Shown here one piece after another: positions 17,281 to 26,186 of a stretch of DNA of 38,736 nt. How positions within the stretch are numbered: the first letter of the stretch is position 1; each line of letters starts with the position of its first letter. The notes below the pieces were generated by a model. The model made no database searches. It had not been told where the DNA came from and saw only the letters and a list, made by a program, of their open reading frames with translations. The position numbers and the translations under genes were made by a program. This stretch comes from Candidatus Avimonas caecicola (GTDB lineage: Bacteria; Bacillota; Clostridia; Oscillospirales; Acutalibacteraceae), in contig CAJFTG010000012.1 of assembly GCA_904419875.1 (NCBI GenBank), positions 1-38,736 on the forward strand. The letters are read 5' to 3'.

Positions 17281-17299
17281 TTCACGGGAGGAAGCAGCC

Positions 17300-18367
17300 T
17301 TGGAATACACCGGAATCAACAGCGTGCGCAGTTTCGGCGCCAAAGGAGACGGCCGAACGGACGACAGCGCGGCGATCCAGCGGGCGATCGACGCCTTCGG
17401 AAGCGCGGGAGGAACCCTGTTCTTCCCGCCGGGCCGGTATGTATGTGCGGATATCCGGGTGAAGCCGCATGTCGCTTTGACGGCCGCACCCACCTGGTCG
17501 TACAGCGGCGACGACCGTTTTGGAGCCACGGTACTCCTCCTGGCGCGGGAGGACGCCGTCTGCCTGCTGGATATTACCGACGCCGTGGGAGCGACAATCG
17601 AGGGCCTGGCTCTGGACGGGCGCCAGCTCGGCCGGAACGGCCATGAGGTCCATGGAATTTCCATGATCCGCAAGGGAAGCGATTACGGGCGGGTGGAAAA
17701 CACCGTCCGGGTGGAGCGCTGCCTGGTCAGCGACTTTTCCGGCGACGCGCTGCATCTGGATCATGTCTGGTGTGTAACGGTTTCCCGCAACATGCTTTCC
17801 GGCTGCCGGCACGGGATTTATGTCAACGGCTGGGACCTGTTCATCCTGCACAACTGGTTGAGCGGGAACCGTGAGTGCGGCTATTACGGGTATCCGGGGG
17901 TCAATAAAGGCGTTCAGCTCGCCGGAAACCGCATCGAGTGGAACGGGACCTGCGGGATCAGCGGCCAGGGCGGGGAGCACCTGCACATTACGGGGAATCA
18001 GATGGACCGCAGCGGGGCCGAGGGTATCCGTATCGAAGGCTTCAAGCGGGTAACGATCGTGGGCAACACCTTCTTTCGATGTGGAAAGAGCACGGCCGAG
18101 GAACAGCGCAACACCAACCTGGCCCTTCTCAACGGCCGCGGCGCCGTGGTCAGCGGCAATGACTTTGGCGCCTATTGCGACGACGACGGCGTATCCAGCC
18201 GTCTTTCCCCCGATTATGACATGGTGATCGGGAGGCTCCGCCACAGCGTCATCAGCCACAACGTCCTGTACCAGGCAGCGGTCAAAGCCCCGATTCTCGA
18301 TCTGGGCGGGCACGACAACCTGCAGATGACGGCAAACCCGCAATGCCTGGCCACCGACGATTTCTGA
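17300..18367 (+). CDS. Right-handed beta-helix protein (pectate-lyase-3-like), no signal peptide
   Basis: A 355-residue protein with the N-terminal signature of the Pectate_lyase_3 fold (SFGAKGDGRTDDSAAIQRAID, about residues 10-30) followed by parallel beta-helix coils rich in G-N-x-I/F-x-x-N repeats (NRIEWNG, NQMDRSG, NTFFRCG, NDFGAY). Such folds are found in polysaccharide lyases, epimerases and hydrolases; no lyase active site could be assigned. The start is TTG at 17300 with GGGAGGAAG upstream. It has no export signal, although its close paralogue next door is a lipoprotein, so this copy may be cytoplasmic. Confidence 0.8.
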   Translation: MEYTGINSVRSFGAKGDGRTDDSAAIQRAIDAFGSAGGTLFFPPGRYVCADIRVKPHVALTAAPTWSYSGDDRFGATVLLLAREDAVCLLDITDAVGATIEGLALDGRQLGRNGHEVHGISMIRKGSDYGRVENTVRVERCLVSDFSGDALHLDHVWCVTVSRNMLSGCRHGIYVNGWDLFILHNWLSGNRECGYYGYPGVNKGVQLAGNRIEWNGTCGISGQGGEHLHITGNQMDRSGAEGIRIEGFKRVTIVGNTFFRCGKSTAEEQRNTNLALLNGRGAVVSGNDFGAYCDDDGVSSRLSPDYDMVIGRLRHSVISHNVLYQAAVKAPILDLGGHDNLQMTANPQCLATDDF

Positions 18368-18388
18368 GATCAACCGGGAGGGAAAACG

Positions 18389-19582
18389 ATGAGAGCCTAT
18401 TACCGCATTCTGTCGATCTTGGCGTGCGCCGCCCTGGCTTTCCTTGCCGCCGGCTGCCAACCCCCGCCGGCGGCCTCCTCTTCACCCGAGTCCGGGAGTT
18501 CCGTCTCCGCAGAGGAGCCGCCGGCCGGCGACAGCATCGGCGTTTTTACCAATGTGCGCGATTTCGGCGCGAAGGGGACCGGGAAAACCGACGATTCCGC
18601 CGCCATTCAGGCCGCCATCGATTCTCTGGGGGAAACCGGCGGCACCGTATACTTCCCGGAAGGGAAATACGCCTGCCACAACATTGTCGTAAAGCCGCAC
18701 GTCTGCCTGTTGGCCAAACCCACCTGGAGCTATTCGGACGCGGACAAAAACGGCGCGACCGTGCTGATGCTTAACAACCCCGAAGCGCGCTGCCTGCTGG
18801 ATTTATCCAGCGCCTATGGTTCCACAGTTGAAGGGCTTGCGCTGGACGGCCGCGGGCTTGGCGTCGGGATCCACGGAATCAGCGTGAATCGGGAGGATGC
18901 AGGGGACAACGAGAACGCGCTGCGTATACAGCAGTGCCGCGTCAGCGGTTTCTCCGGCGACGGCGTGCATCTGGCGGTCGCCTGGGCAATCACGGTGCGC
19001 GACAATCTCCTGATGGCCAACACCGGCAACGGCTTGTATGTCAAGGGCTGGGATGTCTTTATTCTGGACAACTGGCTGACGGCAAACGGGAAAAACGGGT
19101 ACTACGGCTTTCCCAACAACAACAAAGGGATTCTGCTGCGCGGCAACCGGGTGGAATGGAACGGGGAACACGGCGTGTTCGGCCCCGGCATGTCCTCGGC
19201 GCTGATCGAACAAAACCAGATCGACAGCAATGGCGCCAGCGGCCTGTATCTCGACAACTTCAAGCATGTGAACGTGACGGGGAATTTTCTCTTTCGCAAC
19301 GGGCGCAGTACGCAGGAGGACCTTTACAGCAGCAACGTGTACCTGGAAAACGGCCGCGCGCTGGTGCTTTCCTCCAATACCTTCGGCGCGTACACCAACG
19401 ACGACGGTTCCGCAGAGCTGCGCCCCCGTTACGGTGTCACCTATTACAAGGTGCGACAGTCCGTCCTCTCCGGCAACGACCTGTACCAATCCGCCGTCAC
19501 AAAGCCCCTCAACGACCGGGGCGGTAACGAGGGCCTGGTCATCCGGGACAACATTGAAAGCCTGGCCGGCGAGGACTACTGA
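18389..19582 (+). CDS. Right-handed beta-helix lipoprotein, paralogue of the preceding gene
   Basis: A 397-residue lipoprotein. The lipobox LAAGC gives Cys23, followed by a Ser/Pro/Glu spacer to about residue 50 and then the same fold as the upstream protein (DFGAKGTGKTDDSAAIQAAID). The two align along their whole length, sharing for example the VKPHV, PTWSY, EGLALDGR and NTFGAY/NDFGAY segments, so they arose by tandem duplication. This copy acts outside the membrane, where it could cleave, epimerise or bind the target glycan. GGGAGG precedes the ATG 21 bases after the previous stop. The enzyme activity is unknown. Confidence 0.83.
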   Translation: MRAYYRILSILACAALAFLAAGCQPPPAASSSPESGSSVSAEEPPAGDSIGVFTNVRDFGAKGTGKTDDSAAIQAAIDSLGETGGTVYFPEGKYACHNIVVKPHVCLLAKPTWSYSDADKNGATVLMLNNPEARCLLDLSSAYGSTVEGLALDGRGLGVGIHGISVNREDAGDNENALRIQQCRVSGFSGDGVHLAVAWAITVRDNLLMANTGNGLYVKGWDVFILDNWLTANGKNGYYGFPNNNKGILLRGNRVEWNGEHGVFGPGMSSALIEQNQIDSNGASGLYLDNFKHVNVTGNFLFRNGRSTQEDLYSSNVYLENGRALVLSSNTFGAYTNDDGSAELRPRYGVTYYKVRQSVLSGNDLYQSAVTKPLNDRGGNEGLVIRDNIESLAGEDY

Positions 19583-19603
19583 CCGAACGGAGGGAGCGAA
19601 CCG

Positions 19604-21679
19604 ATGCGCAAAACAATCTGCCTCCTGGCGCTTCTAGGCTGTCTAGCCGTATCCGCCGCAGCTTCCGCCCCCTACTCGAACTATGCCTACGACGCCGACG
19701 GGGAGACCGTGCCGGCGCCGAGTGCCTGCGACCTGTACGCGGTGGTCGACGCGGAGTCTCTGGGTACCCCCTTAAACGAGCCGTCCGACCTGTTCGTCCG
19801 GGACGGCAAAGTTTACGTGGCGGACACCGGCAACAACCGTATCCTGATCTTGGACGGTGGCTTTAGCCTGCTCGGCGTGGTGGACAGCTTTGACAACGGC
19901 GGCCGCGAAGACGCTTTTCAGCAGCCCGAAGGCATCTTCGCAGCGGCTGACGGCGCGCTGTATGTGGCGGATACGGGCAACGGACGGGTTGTCGTCCTAG
20001 AGCCCACGGGACGGCTCCGAGCCGTTTACGGCGCGCCCGAATCGGAAATTCTGGGCGATATGTTTGAATACCTCCCCACGAAAATCGCCGCCGACAGCGC
20101 GGGACGTCTGTTTGTCGTTTCCCGCAACTGCAATTTGGGCCTTCTGGAGCTGGATCGGGAAGGACGGTTTGTGCGGGTTCTGGGCGCGCCGAAAGTGGTG
20201 GCGAACCCCATCGAGCAGCTGTGGAAACGCTTTTCCACCCGAGAGCAAAAACGGCGGATGGGCCAGTTCGTTCCAACCGAATACAACAACCTGTTTGTGG
20301 ACGCGGAGGACTTTGTTTACGTCACCAACAACGCATATCAGAAATGGCAGGAGGAAAACGGGGATGCGGTGCGCAAGCTCAACGCGTTGGGCAACGACGT
20401 GCTCACCCGCCGGGACGGGAGAAAGGCCGTCGGCGACCTGGACTATCCCCAGACAGGCACCTACATAGGCCCGTCCTCGATTGTAGATGTTTTTACCCGT
20501 CCGAACGGGGTCTACCACCTGCTGGATTCCCGGCGGGGACGGGTATTCACCTACGACGCGGACGGCAACCTGCTGTTTGTATTTGGCGGTCCGGGAGAAT
20601 ATGCCGGGACGTTCGTTAACCCGCGGGCGCTTGTGTGCATGGGGGATCTGTTCCTGGTGTTGGACGCCGGAAAGAACCAAATCACCGTATGCCGGGCGAC
20701 GCCCTACGCCGCAGCGATCTTGAACGCGGTGGAGCGGCATGCCGCCGACGAATACAACGAGGAACTTGCGCAGTGGCAACAGGCGCTTCATTACAACGCC
20801 AACTGCGGGGCTGCCCGCGTCGGCATCGGCAAGGCTTATCTGCGCAGCGGAGAATATGCCCAGGCAATGGCCTGCTTCCGCCAGGCGCAGGATCGGGACA
20901 ATTATTCCAAAGCCTATCAATACTACCGCCGGGAGATGCTGGGAGAGCACTTCCCCCTGATGATGGCCATCCTCATCGGAGCCGCCGCCGCGGCGATCGC
21001 CGCCTCCCGGATCCGAAAACGGCTCACTCCCCGCCGTGCGGAGCCCTCTCCCTCCGGCGCCTTTTCCCGCTCGGTCGGGTATGCCGGCTATATACTGGCC
21101 CATCCTTTCCGCGGCTTCTGGGAGCTGAAAAGGGAGCGGCGGGGCAGTCTTTCCGCGGCCTGTCTCTTTCTCGGTCTTACCTGCCTGCTGATTGCAGCCG
21201 AACGGCAGCTGACCGGCTTCCTGTTCAATCAGCAGGACCCTGCCGAGCTGAACCTGCTGCTGGAGTTCAGCAAGGTCCTGCTGCCGTTTTTCCTTTGGTG
21301 CGGCGGCAACTGGTGCGTTACCTCCCTGATGGAGGGCGAGGGCCGCTTTACCGAGATCGTCACAGCGGCAGGCTATGCTCTGGTGCCGCTGCTGATCTGC
21401 CATACGTTAGCCCTGGTTCTCAGCAATGTCGCCACTCAGGCGGAAGGCGCGTTTTACACCTTCTTTCTCATTCTGGGGGCGTTCTGGACGGGAGCGTTGA
21501 TTCTGGCAGGAAATATGGAACTTCACAATTATACCATGAGCCGTTCCCTTTTCGTGGCCCTTCTGACAGTGCTGGTGATGGCGATTGTGGTGTTCCTCGG
21601 AATTCTCATCGTCATGATCGTACAGGAAATGGTCGGATTTGGGGCGGATGTCTACAACGAACTCGCACTGCGGTTTTAG
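19604..21679 (+). CDS. NHL-repeat / TPR / YIP1 fusion membrane protein
   Basis: A 691-residue protein with an unusual domain order: a signal peptide (1-21); NHL beta-propeller repeats (about 55-355), with two copies of YVADTGN-R--VL and a later DSRRGRVFTYDADGNLL; a TPR-like helical stretch (about 380-440, ALHYNANCGAARVGIGKAYLRSGEYAQAMACFRQAQ); one membrane helix (about 448-467); and a five-helix YIP1-type membrane domain (about 490-690). The propeller would lie outside. Proteins annotated YIP1 family occur next to DUF5696 genes and sugar permeases in other Firmicutes, from memory. The role is unknown; a scaffold or sensor coupling surface glycan binding to the transporters is one guess. Confidence 0.8.
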   Translation: MRKTICLLALLGCLAVSAAASAPYSNYAYDADGETVPAPSACDLYAVVDAESLGTPLNEPSDLFVRDGKVYVADTGNNRILILDGGFSLLGVVDSFDNGGREDAFQQPEGIFAAADGALYVADTGNGRVVVLEPTGRLRAVYGAPESEILGDMFEYLPTKIAADSAGRLFVVSRNCNLGLLELDREGRFVRVLGAPKVVANPIEQLWKRFSTREQKRRMGQFVPTEYNNLFVDAEDFVYVTNNAYQKWQEENGDAVRKLNALGNDVLTRRDGRKAVGDLDYPQTGTYIGPSSIVDVFTRPNGVYHLLDSRRGRVFTYDADGNLLFVFGGPGEYAGTFVNPRALVCMGDLFLVLDAGKNQITVCRATPYAAAILNAVERHAADEYNEELAQWQQALHYNANCGAARVGIGKAYLRSGEYAQAMACFRQAQDRDNYSKAYQYYRREMLGEHFPLMMAILIGAAAAAIAASRIRKRLTPRRAEPSPSGAFSRSVGYAGYILAHPFRGFWELKRERRGSLSAACLFLGLTCLLIAAERQLTGFLFNQQDPAELNLLLEFSKVLLPFFLWCGGNWCVTSLMEGEGRFTEIVTAAGYALVPLLICHTLALVLSNVATQAEGAFYTFFLILGAFWTGALILAGNMELHNYTMSRSLFVALLTVLVMAIVVFLGILIVMIVQEMVGFGADVYNELALRF

Positions 21680-21691
21680 GAGGGGGCGCCT

Positions 21692-24238
21692 ATGAAACGG
21701 ACAATGGGAGGGCTGCTGCTCCTGGGCTTTTTGGCTCACCTGCTGACAGGCTGCGGAGCTGTAAAAATCCGGGAAGGCATCGCCCACGACGACCTTATCC
21801 TGGCGGGAACCGCGGCCAACGATGTCCAGGCCACCGGCTTTGAGGAGATCGCCCGGTCCGCCGCTCTCACGTTGCTGATTAACCCGGATACGGCGGAAAT
21901 CCTGCTGAGAGACCGGCGGGGGGCCGTCGATTGGCGTTCGAATCCGGCCGACCGATCACAGACCGCCGTCGGCGCGGAATCCCTCAGCTATACCGCTTCT
22001 CAACTTACCCTGACTTACAGCGCGGCAGACGGGACTCAGACAACGCTGCACAGCTATAAAGACAGCGTGGAAAAGGGACAGTACCAGATCGAACGGACCA
22101 AAAACGGCGCCAAAGTGCGGTACACCCTCGGCACGGCGGAGGAGATCAAACGGGTGCCGGCCGTTATCACGGCGGCACGATTCCAAGAAAAATTTCTGGA
22201 CAAGCTTGGCGAGGAGGATCGGAAAACATTGCTGCGCCGGTACGCCTATCTGGATCTTTCCTCCATCGATGACGAACAATACCGCCGTGAAATGGAAGCC
22301 CGCTTCCCCCTGTCGAAGCAGGAACCGCTGTATTACCTGCGTTCCATCCCGGCCCCGCCGAACATCGAGCGGGAGGTGGACGCCCTGGCCGAAAAGGCCG
22401 GTTATACCCTGGAGGATTTGGAGGCGGACAACCGGGCCAACGGGATCGAAGCCGCCCGGCAGGAGCCTGCCTTTAACATATCGGTTTATTACGCGCTGGA
22501 GGACGAGAGGCTGGTAGTGCGAATTCCCGCCTCCGAAATCCAGATGCCGGAGGACGCCCTGATCGAGTCCATCAGCCTCCTGGATTGTTTCGGCGCGGGC
22601 GGAACCCAGGACAGCGGCTATATGCTGGTTCCGGACGGGTCGGGAGCGCTTGTCTACTTCAACAACGGCAAGACTTCCCGCAGTGAATACGCCGTCCCCG
22701 TTTACGGGAAAGACCAGGCCCTTTCTCAGGACGAGCAGGTTCTGAGCCAAACGCCCGCCGTCCTGCCGGTGTTCGGCATTAAAAACGGGGAAGCGGCCCT
22801 GTTTTGCGTGATCGAAAACGGGGAAGCGCTCGCCTCCGTCTGCTGCCAGACCGCCAAAGCCGAGCAGGCATACAATCTCGCTTATCCGAGCTTTTCCCTG
22901 CGGCAAAAGGAAAACATTGACCTCGGTTCCGGAAAGAGCAAGGTCTATGTCTTCCAGACAGAGCGTTACCAAGGCGACCTGGCCGTCTCCTATTATCCAT
23001 TATCCGGCCAACAGGCGGATTACAGCGGGATGGCCGCCGTATACCGCGGCCTTCTCTTTGGGGACGGGCCGGCCGCCCTCCCCGACATACCGCCCCTGTA
23101 TCTGGAATTCCTGGGCAGCGTGGAAAAGGCCGAAAACCTGCTGGGTTTTCCTTATCAGAAAAAGGCGGCCCTGACCACCTTCCGGGAAATCGAGGAACAG
23201 GTGAACGCGCTGGGCAGCCTGCGGGAGAATCTCCAGGTCCGGCTGAGCGGATGGTGCAACGGCGGTTTAAACCATACCGTCTTTGACGAAATCCGCGTGC
23301 AAAAGGAACTCGGCGGAGAAAAGGGACTCACGGCGTTGGCAGCGGCCCTGCGCGCGCAGGGCGTCGGCCTGTATCCGGACGCAGACTGGCAGTATACCCG
23401 GCGGACCGGCCGGGGATATTCGACCTCAGAGGATACCGCCCGTCTTCTAAACCATACCGTCGCCCAAATCTACCCGTACAATCCCGCTACCTACCTGGCC
23501 GACCGGAAGGCGGGGCGTTCCTCTTATTTGAACGCCCCGCATGTGGTGGAAAGGACCGCCGCCGCTTTTCTGGAAGCATACGCCCCGCTGGGAATCGGCG
23601 GTCTGTCTCTGGGCTCCTTGGCGCGGGATGTAAACGCCGATTACAATGAGCACCGGATGGTGGAAAGGCAAACGGCAGCAGAAATGCAGGAAGCGCAGGT
23701 CGCCAAAGCCGCGGCCGCGGGGTATTCCCTTCTCGTCCGTTCCGGGAACGCTTACGCACTCCCCTACGTATCCCATGTGCTGGAGGTGCCGATGGAAAGT
23801 AACGGATTCGACCTGGCGGACGAAAGCGTGCCGTTCGTTCCCATGGTGCTGTCCGGACAGGTGCAGTATGCCGGTCCGCCCCGCAACCTCGACGGCGGGG
23901 GGCGCACCGCCTGGCTGCGCTGTCTGGAAACCGGAGCCGGCCTCTACTATGTGCTGGCCGGCGTAGGCTCCGACTTTATGAAAGACACCGCCTATCCGGA
24001 ATATTATGCGGTGGGGGCGGAGGAATGGCTTCCCACCCTCACGGGGGAATACGGGCTTCTGGCCGAAACGATGCGCGGCATTTATGGGAAACCGATTCTG
24101 CGGCATGAAAAGCTGGCCGACGGCGTTTACCGGACAACCTATCAGGGCGGGGCCGAGGTGACGGTCAATTACGGCAACAGCAGTTATACGGATGAAAACG
24201 GGACCGTGGAGGCGGAAAGCTATGCCGCCCGGACATAA
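21692..24238 (+). CDS. DUF5696-type lipoprotein, possible glycoside-hydrolase-like barrel
   Basis: An 848-residue lipoprotein with lipobox LLTGC (Cys21). The N-terminal half (about 40-450) is beta-rich (TLLINPDTAEILLRDRRGAVDW; SGYMLVPDGSGALVYFNNG). The C-terminal half (about 460-800) alternates strands and helices like a TIM barrel, with acidic positions at strand ends such as GLYPDADWQYT and LARDVNADYNEH. The pattern matches what I remember as DUF5696, found beside sugar ABC transporters. If it is a hydrolase, Asp residues of YPDADWQ are the first candidates for catalysis; that is inference. AGGAGGGGG precedes the ATG, 12 bases after the YIP1 gene. Confidence 0.75.
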   Translation: MKRTMGGLLLLGFLAHLLTGCGAVKIREGIAHDDLILAGTAANDVQATGFEEIARSAALTLLINPDTAEILLRDRRGAVDWRSNPADRSQTAVGAESLSYTASQLTLTYSAADGTQTTLHSYKDSVEKGQYQIERTKNGAKVRYTLGTAEEIKRVPAVITAARFQEKFLDKLGEEDRKTLLRRYAYLDLSSIDDEQYRREMEARFPLSKQEPLYYLRSIPAPPNIEREVDALAEKAGYTLEDLEADNRANGIEAARQEPAFNISVYYALEDERLVVRIPASEIQMPEDALIESISLLDCFGAGGTQDSGYMLVPDGSGALVYFNNGKTSRSEYAVPVYGKDQALSQDEQVLSQTPAVLPVFGIKNGEAALFCVIENGEALASVCCQTAKAEQAYNLAYPSFSLRQKENIDLGSGKSKVYVFQTERYQGDLAVSYYPLSGQQADYSGMAAVYRGLLFGDGPAALPDIPPLYLEFLGSVEKAENLLGFPYQKKAALTTFREIEEQVNALGSLRENLQVRLSGWCNGGLNHTVFDEIRVQKELGGEKGLTALAAALRAQGVGLYPDADWQYTRRTGRGYSTSEDTARLLNHTVAQIYPYNPATYLADRKAGRSSYLNAPHVVERTAAAFLEAYAPLGIGGLSLGSLARDVNADYNEHRMVERQTAAEMQEAQVAKAAAAGYSLLVRSGNAYALPYVSHVLEVPMESNGFDLADESVPFVPMVLSGQVQYAGPPRNLDGGGRTAWLRCLETGAGLYYVLAGVGSDFMKDTAYPEYYAVGAEEWLPTLTGEYGLLAETMRGIYGKPILRHEKLADGVYRTTYQGGAEVTVNYGNSSYTDENGTVEAESYAART

Positions 24239-24258
24239 GCAGACAGGAGGAAAAGGCC

Positions 24259-25155
24259 ATGAAGAAAAAAATTCACAGCCTGGACAGACGACGGCGGCGT
24301 GCGGGGTACTGGTTCACACTGCCCTTTACCATCGGCATGCTGTTCTTTCTGCTGGGGCCGCTCGTCCAGTCTGTCCTGTTCAGCTTTCAGAAGCTGACGG
24401 TCGTACCCGGAGGGTACACCCTGTCCATGGTCGGTTGGGAAAACTACCGATATGCCTTTCTGGTGGACGACCAGTTTCGCCGTCAGCTCTTCCGGTCAGT
24501 TCGCGACATGCTGATCAACGTGCCGGTAGTGGTGCTGTTCAGCTTTTTCATGGCGAGTATCCTCAACCAAAAATTTGTCGGACGAGGGCTGGTACGCGCC
24601 ATTTTCTTCCTGCCGGTCATCATTGCCTCCGGCACGGTGCAGGCAGCCCTGTCGTCCGATGCGTTAAGCAGTCTGAGCAATTCCGCCTATCAGTCCGCGC
24701 AGATGGGGGAAGCGCTCACGCTGCGAATCACCGATTATCTGCAGGAAATGAACATCAGCCCGGCGATTACCCAATTCGTAATCGACACGGTGGGGCGGGT
24801 CTACGAGATTGCCGTGATGTCGGCGGTGCCGATCATTATTTTCCTTGCCGGGCTTCAGTCGGTTTCCCCCGCGCTGTTTGAAGCCTCCTTCATCGAGGGG
24901 GCCGGGAAATGGGAGGTCTTTTGGAAAATCAGCTTTCCGATGGTCAGCCCGCTGATTCTGGTCGCCGTGGTCTACTGCATCGTGGACTCTTTCACCAGCA
25001 TGACCAACGAGGTGGTCGCTCGTATCCACCGCACGGCGTTCAGCGAACTGAATTTCGGATTGAGCAGCGCCTTAGCCTGGAGCTACTTATGCATTGTGTT
25101 CGCCATCCTGATTCTGGTATACCGGCTGATCAGCCGACATATCCACTATGACTGA
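24259..25155 (+). CDS. Sugar ABC transporter permease (MalF type), pair B
   Basis: A 298-residue permease with six membrane segments, beginning YWFTLPFTIGMLFFLLGPLV, and the EAA loop EASFIEGAGKWEVFWKISFP. An inserted stretch of about 50 residues (SSDALSSLSNSAYQSAQMG...) between middle helices distinguishes it from pair A. AGGAGG precedes the ATG 20 bases after the DUF5696 gene. It is the first half of a second permease pair that lacks its own adjacent binding protein and ATPase. Confidence 0.92.
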   Translation: MKKKIHSLDRRRRRAGYWFTLPFTIGMLFFLLGPLVQSVLFSFQKLTVVPGGYTLSMVGWENYRYAFLVDDQFRRQLFRSVRDMLINVPVVVLFSFFMASILNQKFVGRGLVRAIFFLPVIIASGTVQAALSSDALSSLSNSAYQSAQMGEALTLRITDYLQEMNISPAITQFVIDTVGRVYEIAVMSAVPIIIFLAGLQSVSPALFEASFIEGAGKWEVFWKISFPMVSPLILVAVVYCIVDSFTSMTNEVVARIHRTAFSELNFGLSSALAWSYLCIVFAILILVYRLISRHIHYD

Positions 25156-25168
25156 CGGGGGAGCAACC

Positions 25169-26119
25169 ATGACAACACGGAAAAAATGGAACCGGGACCT
25201 GCTGCTCAAGCATGCCGGCCATTGGACATGGGCGTTGCTGCGCGCGCTGCTGATGGCGGGAATCAGCTTTATTCTATTGTATCCCCTGCTGGAAAAGGTC
25301 TGCCGCTCCTTTATGGAGATCCAAGACATTTACGACGTAACCGTACAATATTTCCCCAAGCATTTTACTTGGAAAAATTATCAGATGATCGCTATTTGGA
25401 TGGATATGCCAAAAACGCTCTGGAATACGCTGCTTTTAAGCGTGACAACCGGCGTTTGTCAGACGATATCCGCCACCGTGGTTTCCTACGGCTTCGCCCG
25501 CTACCGGTTCCGCGGATCCAAGCTGCTGTTTGCCATGGTGCTGGTCGGACTGGTGGTGCCGCCGGATATTGTACTGGCTCCGCTATACCTGAATTTCACC
25601 TTTTTTGACCCGCTGGGACTGATCCATCTGGTCACCGGCGCGTCCGGCATTAACATTGCGGACGGTTTCGCCCCGTTCCTGCTGCTAGGGCTGACATCCA
25701 CCGGACTGAAGAGCGGGCTTTACGTTTTTCTGATGAGACAGTACTTCCTTGGCATGCCCCGTGAATTGGAAGAAGCCGCGTGGGTGGATGGAGCAAACCC
25801 CTTCCGCACATTTTTGCAGATCATGCTGCCCGGCGCGCTTCCCATGATGGCGACCGTCTTCCTGTTTTCCTTTGTATGGCAGTGGCTTGACGGGATGTTT
25901 ACCACCGCCTTCTTAACAGATACCAAGGTGATGGTAACCGCCCTGAACAGCCTGACGCATGTGGGTGACCTGGCGGCGCAGGGAGTTTCCGATCCTCTGG
26001 AGATCTCCCTGGCCCGATACGCGGGCATCGTGCTTTTGATCCTGCCGCCTTTGATCGTGTATATTTTCTGCCAGAAGTCCTTTGTGCAGAGCATCGAACG
26101 CAGCGGGCTGGTCGGTTAG
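25169..26119 (+). CDS. Sugar ABC transporter permease (MalG type), pair B
   Basis: The 316-residue partner of the preceding permease, with six membrane segments and the EAA loop EEAAWVDGANPFRTFLQIMLP. I chose the ATG at 25169 because GGGGGAG lies 6 bases upstream. An in-frame ATG at 25148 would overlap the previous gene by 8 bases but has no ribosome site. It is the last gene of the cluster, and an intrinsic terminator follows about 30 bases later. Together the pair forms a second channel for the same or a related oligosaccharide. Confidence 0.92.
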   Translation: MTTRKKWNRDLLLKHAGHWTWALLRALLMAGISFILLYPLLEKVCRSFMEIQDIYDVTVQYFPKHFTWKNYQMIAIWMDMPKTLWNTLLLSVTTGVCQTISATVVSYGFARYRFRGSKLLFAMVLVGLVVPPDIVLAPLYLNFTFFDPLGLIHLVTGASGINIADGFAPFLLLGLTSTGLKSGLYVFLMRQYFLGMPRELEEAAWVDGANPFRTFLQIMLPGALPMMATVFLFSFVWQWLDGMFTTAFLTDTKVMVTALNSLTHVGDLAAQGVSDPLEISLARYAGIVLLILPPLIVYIFCQKSFVQSIERSGLVG

Positions 26120-26148
26120 CAGCCGGCCGACAATTCGAAGCAAAAAAC

Positions 26149-26186
26149 AGGGTCGCCGTGCACAGGCTCGGCGGCCCTCTCGCTTT
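26149..26186 (+). terminator. Intrinsic terminator of the glycan cluster
   Basis: AGGGTCGCCG (26149-26158) pairs with CGGCGGCCCT (26169-26178), with one G-T pair, and is followed by CTCGCTTTTGCTT. It lies 29 bases after the last permease stop and closes the 18.4-kb transcription unit. Confidence 0.75.
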
